This document shows, one piece after another, positions 31,601 to 34,983 of a stretch of 34,983 nucleotides of DNA. The DNA is from Terriglobia bacterium (lineage in GTDB: Bacteria > Acidobacteriota > Terriglobia > Terriglobales > Acidobacteriaceae). Positions within the stretch are counted from its first letter, which is position 1. Each line of letters begins with the position of its first letter. The stretch is taken from the NCBI GenBank assembly GCA_021325035.1, contig JAJPHW010000111.1:1-34983 (forward strand). The letters run 5' to 3'. The translations under genes were made by a program, and so were the position numbers. A model generated the notes under the pieces. That model did no database searches, was not told where the DNA came from, and was given only the letters and a program-made list of their open reading frames with translations.

Positions 31601-32554
31601 CTATAGGTTTTTGTGATTCTCTGCCGTGAGCGCGAGGAACGCTTCCTCCAAGCCGGCATTGGTTACTTCGACGCCGCGCAACGTGCTGTCGCGTATGAGC
31701 AGTTCCCTCAGCACCGGCTCAGCAGCGGCGGTGCGGATCTCAAACGACTCCCGATCCGATTTGACCTCCAGTACTCCCGGAATCGCGCGTACTGTTTCGA
31801 TATGAAGACTGCTAATGCAGCGGATCATCTGCCCTGAAGTTTTCTTCTTGATTTCGGCGGGCGTGCCTTCCGCAATGATTTTGCCTTTGTTGATGACTAC
31901 GATTCGATCGGCGAGTGCGTCTGCTTCTTCCAGATAGTGTGTGGTCAGCAATACCGTTTTTCCCCGCGCCACTAATTTGCGGATCTGTTCCCACAGTGCT
32001 CTCCGGGCTTCTACGTCCATCCCAACAGTGGGTTCGTCGAGGAAGATCAAATCCGGGTCGCCGCATAACGCGAGCGCGAACAATACACGTTGTCTCTGAC
32101 CGCCGGACAGATCGCCGAACAAGCGATTCTGAATGTCTTTCAATCCAGCAATGGCAAATATTTCTTGCGTAGGTAGCGGCTGCGGATAGTATGAGCGGAA
32201 TAAATCGATATGTTCGCGAACCCGCATAGTTTCCGGCACTTTGGCGACTTGCAGCATGGCGCCACTGCGCATGCGAGTTTGCGGGCTTTTTGGATTGCCA
32301 CCGAATACGCTGACTACTCCGGAATCCGGGCTTGCCAGTCCGAGAAAAAGCTTTACAGTCGTGGTTTTGCCGGCCCCATTCGGTCCAAGCAATGCGATCA
32401 ATTCTCCGGTTCGCACGTCGAAATCAACATTGTCCAAAGCGCGCACATTCTCGTAATTCTTGCTTGCACCCTGTAAACGGGCAGCTACGCCACTTTTCTG
32501 ATGAGAATGTTTTACCGTCTCAACTCGCTGCGCCTGTTGAATTTCTGCGATCAT
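31601..32554 (-). CDS. ABC transporter ATP-binding protein
   Basis: A 317-residue ATPase. Walker A is GPNGAGKTT (about 57-65), the signature is LSGGQRQRV, Walker B is LIFLDEPTVGMD, and the H-loop is TTHYLEEADALADRI. A C-terminal extension of about 80 residues (from about 240) is of the kind seen in exporter ATPases of the CcmA/NodI/drug-resistance type. The ATG at 32554 has GAGGGG upstream. It is the first gene of the operon, divergent from the PP2C phosphatase, and a perfect 12-bp palindrome lies 95 bases upstream. Confidence 0.95.
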   Translation of the reverse strand: MIAEIQQAQRVETVKHSHQKSGVAARLQGASKNYENVRALDNVDFDVRTGELIALLGPNGAGKTTTVKLFLGLASPDSGVVSVFGGNPKSPQTRMRSGAMLQVAKVPETMRVREHIDLFRSYYPQPLPTQEIFAIAGLKDIQNRLFGDLSGGQRQRVLFALALCGDPDLIFLDEPTVGMDVEARRALWEQIRKLVARGKTVLLTTHYLEEADALADRIVVINKGKIIAEGTPAEIKKKTSGQMIRCISSLHIETVRAIPGVLEVKSDRESFEIRTAAAEPVLRELLIRDSTLRGVEVTNAGLEEAFLALTAENHKNL

Positions 32555-32648
32555 GATTCGCCCCTCAATTCAAAATATTTTCTGAATGCAGAATCATGAT
32601 GCTGGAAATGGGAATCCCGCAGTAGTGGAGAACATCAGTTTTTCGCGA

Positions 32649-32660
32649 TGACAATTGTCA
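32649..32660. promoter_or_regulatory. Perfect 12-bp palindrome in the divergent ABC/PP2C region
   Basis: TGACAATTGTCA is a perfect palindrome between the divergent exporter operon and the phosphatase gene. Its right half extends to TTGTCACC, the same eight bases as at 28780-28787 upstream of the TIGR03118 gene. Confidence 0.5.
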
Positions 32661-32686
32661 CCCGCGCCGAGAGCGCCAACTTTTTG

Positions 32687-32692
32687 TATAAT
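32687..32692 (+). promoter_or_regulatory. Consensus -10 element for the PP2C gene
   Basis: TATAAT is 24 bases upstream of the ATG at 32717. No good -35 is found 16-18 bases before it; TTGTCA at 32655-32660 is too far (26 bases). An activator-dependent promoter is possible. Confidence 0.55.
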
Positions 32693-32716
32693 CCGTGAGC
32701 TTGCTTGCACGGCTTT

Positions 32717-33490
32717 ATGCACAATCATTCTGGAATCTTGCTCGAGAGTTTGAGTGATGTCGGTTGCCAGCGCCAGAATAATGAGGACTGCTATGGTTCG
32801 TGGCAATCTTCCAGCGCGGATGAATTTGCGCGCAAAGGATTACTGGTTGTAGTTGCCGATGGTATGGGAGGTTACGAGGGCGGCCAAGAAGCCAGTCGCA
32901 TTGCTGTCGAAACCCTGCAACGGATATACTCTCAGCCTTCGGCGACCGCTCCCCAGACTTTGTTGACGCGTGGACTCATCGAAGCCCACTCACGCATTAA
33001 ACAATATGCAATCGAACATCCCGCGCTGCTGGGCATGGGCACCACGTGCACGGCGGCCGCTGTGGTGGGTAAGTCTCTTTATTACGGGCATGTCGGCGAT
33101 AGCCGCTTGTACCTGATTCGCAACGGAGAAATTTCACGACTGACTCGTGATCATTCTTATGTGGGTCGTCTCGTGGAGAGCGGTGCCATTAGCCCGGAAG
33201 AAGCGGAAATCCATGCCCAGCGACACATTCTGACAGCGGCGCTTGGCGCCGGGGATGAGATTATTCCGGATGTTCCTGACCAGGCGATTCAGCTGCAAGA
33301 AAACGATATCTTGGTGCTATGCAGTGATGGTTTGTGGGGGCAAGTTAGCGATCCGGAAATTGCCAAAATAGCGAGTTCCGCTTCGCCAGCGCAGGCCTGT
33401 CGCGAGTTGGTCCAATTGGCGCGCGCCCGCGGAGGCCCAGACAACATCACGGTGCAAGTCCTCGCTTTCGCTACTAGCGAGGCAGAATGA
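32717..33490 (+). CDS. PP2C-family Ser/Thr protein phosphatase (PrpC/Stp type)
   Basis: A 257-residue phosphatase with all the metal-binding residues of the bacterial PP2C family: Asp24 in RQNNEDCYG, Asp48-Gly49 in VVADGMGG, Asp204 in CSDGLWG and Asp242 in GGPDNITVQV. Also present are MGTTCTAAAV, YYGHVGDSRLYLIRNG and LTRDHS. It removes phosphate from Ser/Thr proteins, but no matching Hanks-type kinase gene is in the window. The ATG at 32717 is chosen; a TTG at 32705 is an alternative, and no strong ribosome site supports either. There is no membrane helix, so it is cytoplasmic. Confidence 0.93.
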   Translation: MHNHSGILLESLSDVGCQRQNNEDCYGSWQSSSADEFARKGLLVVVADGMGGYEGGQEASRIAVETLQRIYSQPSATAPQTLLTRGLIEAHSRIKQYAIEHPALLGMGTTCTAAAVVGKSLYYGHVGDSRLYLIRNGEISRLTRDHSYVGRLVESGAISPEEAEIHAQRHILTAALGAGDEIIPDVPDQAIQLQENDILVLCSDGLWGQVSDPEIAKIASSASPAQACRELVQLARARGGPDNITVQVLAFATSEAE

Positions 33491-33496
33491 TCGTCT

Positions 33497-33524
33497 TCCA
33501 GATGCAAAACTCTGCACATCTGGA
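33497..33524 (+). terminator. Hairpin after the PP2C gene
   Basis: TCCAGATG (33497-33504) pairs with CATCTGGA (33517-33524), a perfect 8-bp stem with a 12-base loop starting seven bases after the PP2C stop. No T-run follows. Confidence 0.5.
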
Positions 33525-33624
33525 TAGCGCGCGCAATTCGAAATTCCGCCTAAAATTCCTAGCTTGAACAACTTAGGTTCAAAGCCATGTGAAATGGCGT
33601 TGGTACTCAACCTGCAACGAGAGC

Positions 33625-33646
33625 TGTGATAAAGTCTATTAACACA
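33625..33646. promoter_or_regulatory. Inverted repeat operator upstream of Rrf2 copy 2
   Basis: TGTGATAA (33625-33632) and TTAACACA (33639-33646) form an 8-6-8 inverted repeat with one mismatch, 28 bases before the ATG. A second, overlapping pair AAAGTC (33631-33636) / GACTTT (33649-33654) also exists. It is a plausible autoregulatory operator of the Rrf2 protein; the AT-rich form fits Rrf2-type sites. Confidence 0.5.
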
Positions 33647-33674
33647 ATGGACTTTGTGGCAATATGGCGGAACT

Positions 33675-34184
33675 ATGAAAATCTCCCAAAAAGGTTTGTA
33701 CGCACTGCAATCCATGATGATGCTGGCGCGCCGCTACAATCAGGGCGCGATTCGCATTCGTGACATTGCCTATGAGGAAGATCTTCCGGAAAAATTCCTG
33801 GAATTGATTCTTCTCGAAATGAAAAATGCCCGCATGGTGGAAAGCGTGCGTGGGGCAAAAGGCGGCTACCAATTGCGCCGGTCACCCGACGAAATCACGC
33901 TCGCGGAAATCATTCGCCTGGTGGACGGCCCGCTTGCTCCGTTTGGTGATGCCGAGCAGCTTCGCACATTGATTGACCGCGATCCTGAGCACCGCTCGCT
34001 GTATCAGGTGTTTCTGGATGTCCGCGACGCCGCCGCCAAGATTCTCGAGAGCACTACCTTGGCAGACATCATGAGCGGCAAGCGTACCGGTAGCAGCAAA
34101 GCGAAAAAAGGCAAAAAGCGTTCGGAAGCCACGATTCTTCCCCTGGTTGTGCATGGTGGTATGGGCCGCAGGGATCAAGAATGA
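33675..34184 (+). CDS. Rrf2-family transcription regulator lacking cysteines (copy 2)
   Basis: A 169-residue paralog of copy 1 at 27121, nearly identical through IRIRDIA, EDLPEKFLELILLE, GGY, DGPLAPFGDA and LYQVFLDVRD. It too has no cysteine. The start is the ATG at 33675 (MKISQKGLYAL); an in-frame TTG at 33654 is not needed. The tail is lysine-rich (SGKRTGSSKAKKGKKRSE). Its stop overlaps the start of a sulfonate-type binding protein gene (ATGA), so the two are co-translated, which points to a role in sulfur-source control like CymR, an inference from context. Confidence 0.92.
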   Translation: MKISQKGLYALQSMMMLARRYNQGAIRIRDIAYEEDLPEKFLELILLEMKNARMVESVRGAKGGYQLRRSPDEITLAEIIRLVDGPLAPFGDAEQLRTLIDRDPEHRSLYQVFLDVRDAAAKILESTTLADIMSGKRTGSSKAKKGKKRSEATILPLVVHGGMGRRDQE

Positions 34185-34983
34185 AGAAATTTCTACTCAT
34201 TTTGTTATTGGCCGTGGCAGTCGGGCAGGGAAATGCTCAGACGGTAGTTCGTGTAGGAGCATTCCCTAATATCAGCCACCCGCAAGCGATGGTTGGCAAG
34301 GCCAACGGCTGGTTTGAAAAAGCGATGGGATCGAATGTGAAAGTCGAGTGGACCAGCTTTAACGCGGGACCTTCTGCCATCGAAGCGCTTTTTGCAGGTG
34401 CAATTGATATGGCGTATGTTGGCCCGAATCCCGCAATCGCCGGTTATGTGCGTTCGAACGGACAGGCATTGCGTATTATCGGGGGAGCTTGCAGTGGCGG
34501 TGTTGCACTGGTCGTCCGCAAAGATGCGGGCATTAACTCGCCTCAGGACTTTCATGGTAAACGAGTGGCTTCGCCACAACTGGGAAACACACAAGATGTT
34601 GCTTTGCGCTCGTGGCTGCTATCTCAAGGACTCAAGACGACTGACAAGGGCGGCGATGTCCAGGTCATGCCGATGGCAAATCCTGACCAGTTGACGTTGT
34701 TCCTTAGAAAGCAGCTTGACGCCTCGTGGGCGCCTGAACCTTGGGCGACCAGACTGATTCAAGAAGGGAACGGGCGGCTTTTTCTTGACGAGCGCGATCT
34801 CTGGCCTCAACACCAATTTGTCATTACCAATCTAATTGTCAGCCAGAAATTCTTATCGCTGCACCCGGATTTGGTGAAGAATTGGCTTGCCGCGAATGTC
34901 GAGTTAACGGATTGGATTAATCAACACACTGCGGAATCGAAATCTTTATTGAATGCGCAAATTCAAAAGGAAACAGGGAAGGC
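34181..34983 (+). CDS. ABC transporter substrate-binding protein, SsuA/TauA/NrtA-like (3' end cut)
   Basis: The first 267 residues of a periplasmic binding protein run to the window edge. A signal peptide MKKFLLILLLAVAVGQGNAQ is followed by VVRVGAFPNISHPQAMVGKANGWFEK, then AIDMAYVGPNPAIAGYV and LRIIGGACSGGVALVVRKDAGINSPQDFHGKRVASPQLGNTQDVALR, the usual pattern for aliphatic sulfonate, taurine or nitrate binding proteins. No lipobox Cys is seen. The ATG at 34181 overlaps the Rrf2 stop by four bases. Permease and ATPase genes would be expected beyond the window. A sulfonate ligand is more likely than nitrate by sequence feel, but is not proven. Confidence 0.88.
   Translation, partial: MKKFLLILLLAVAVGQGNAQTVVRVGAFPNISHPQAMVGKANGWFEKAMGSNVKVEWTSFNAGPSAIEALFAGAIDMAYVGPNPAIAGYVRSNGQALRIIGGACSGGVALVVRKDAGINSPQDFHGKRVASPQLGNTQDVALRSWLLSQGLKTTDKGGDVQVMPMANPDQLTLFLRKQLDASWAPEPWATRLIQEGNGRLFLDERDLWPQHQFVITNLIVSQKFLSLHPDLVKNWLAANVELTDWINQHTAESKSLLNAQIQKETGK

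Noticed and set aside
1-34983. CRISPR arrays, tRNA or rRNA genes, insertion sequences, attachment sites
   Set aside because: No regularly spaced repeats, cloverleaf sequences, transposases or terminal inverted repeats with target duplications were seen.

Overview
The window looks like chromosomal DNA from a Gram-negative, diderm bacterium, most likely an Acidobacteriota (Terriglobia-type) genome. This placement is inferred from the mix of families: a DUF885 metallopeptidase-like protein, a TIGR03118-type secreted protein, a coiled-coil porin, a short 'SLATRF' orphan protein of a type I associate with Acidobacteria, two near-identical Rrf2 regulators, and frequent GTG/TTG starts. No rRNA, tRNA, CRISPR array, transposase or phage gene was recognised. 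Coding density is high and most genes lie in short, tightly packed operons.

Region 1 (1-5.6 kb): the tail of an unknown gene, a DinB-fold protein, then a leftward series: a secreted DUF885 protein, a small membrane protein, a secreted metallo-beta-lactamase-fold hydrolase, and an ECF sigma factor with its membrane anti-sigma factor (SigK/RskA type). A candidate ECF promoter lies just upstream of the sigma gene. Region 2 (5.9-8.55 kb): a histidine phosphatase and two different sulfotransferase-like proteins in one operon closed by an 11-bp hairpin. Region 3 (8.56-12.46 kb): two divergent tandem universal stress proteins, a zinc alcohol dehydrogenase and a Crp/Fnr regulator with an N-terminal cysteine cluster. 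The divergent promoter region carries three palindromes, two of which fit the DNA-reading residues of that regulator.

Region 4 (12.46-16.33 kb): a zinc-ribbon/Sel1 membrane protein and a carbamoyltransferase operon with two small membrane proteins matching the SxtI-SxtJ-SxtK trio; one of these (49 aa) is very short. The operon is preceded by a gap rich in inverted repeats. Region 5 (16.3-20.3 kb): an outer-membrane barrel protein, a divergent HTH-Mop (molybdate-binding-type) regulator and a coiled-coil porin with 11-bp spaced direct repeats upstream. Region 6 (20.4-27.6 kb): two tandem small secreted paralogs, the second overlapping an RND efflux operon (adaptor, pump, TolC-like channel), followed by a cysteine-free Rrf2 regulator.

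Region 7 (27.7-32.6 kb): a TIGR03118 secreted protein, then a five-gene leftward operon of overlapping genes encoding an ABC-2 exporter, a 75-aa membrane protein, and a DesK-like kinase with a NarL-type response regulator. A TTGTCACC motif occurs upstream of both units. Region 8 (32.7 kb-end): a PP2C phosphatase, then a second cysteine-free Rrf2 gene overlapping a sulfonate/taurine-type substrate-binding protein cut by the window end. The sulfotransferases and the Rrf2-sulfonate unit give the window a loose sulfur theme. The most interesting items are the Crp/Fnr-palindrome module, the Sxt-like carbamoylation operon with its structured upstream gap, and the small secreted paralogs wired into an RND operon.
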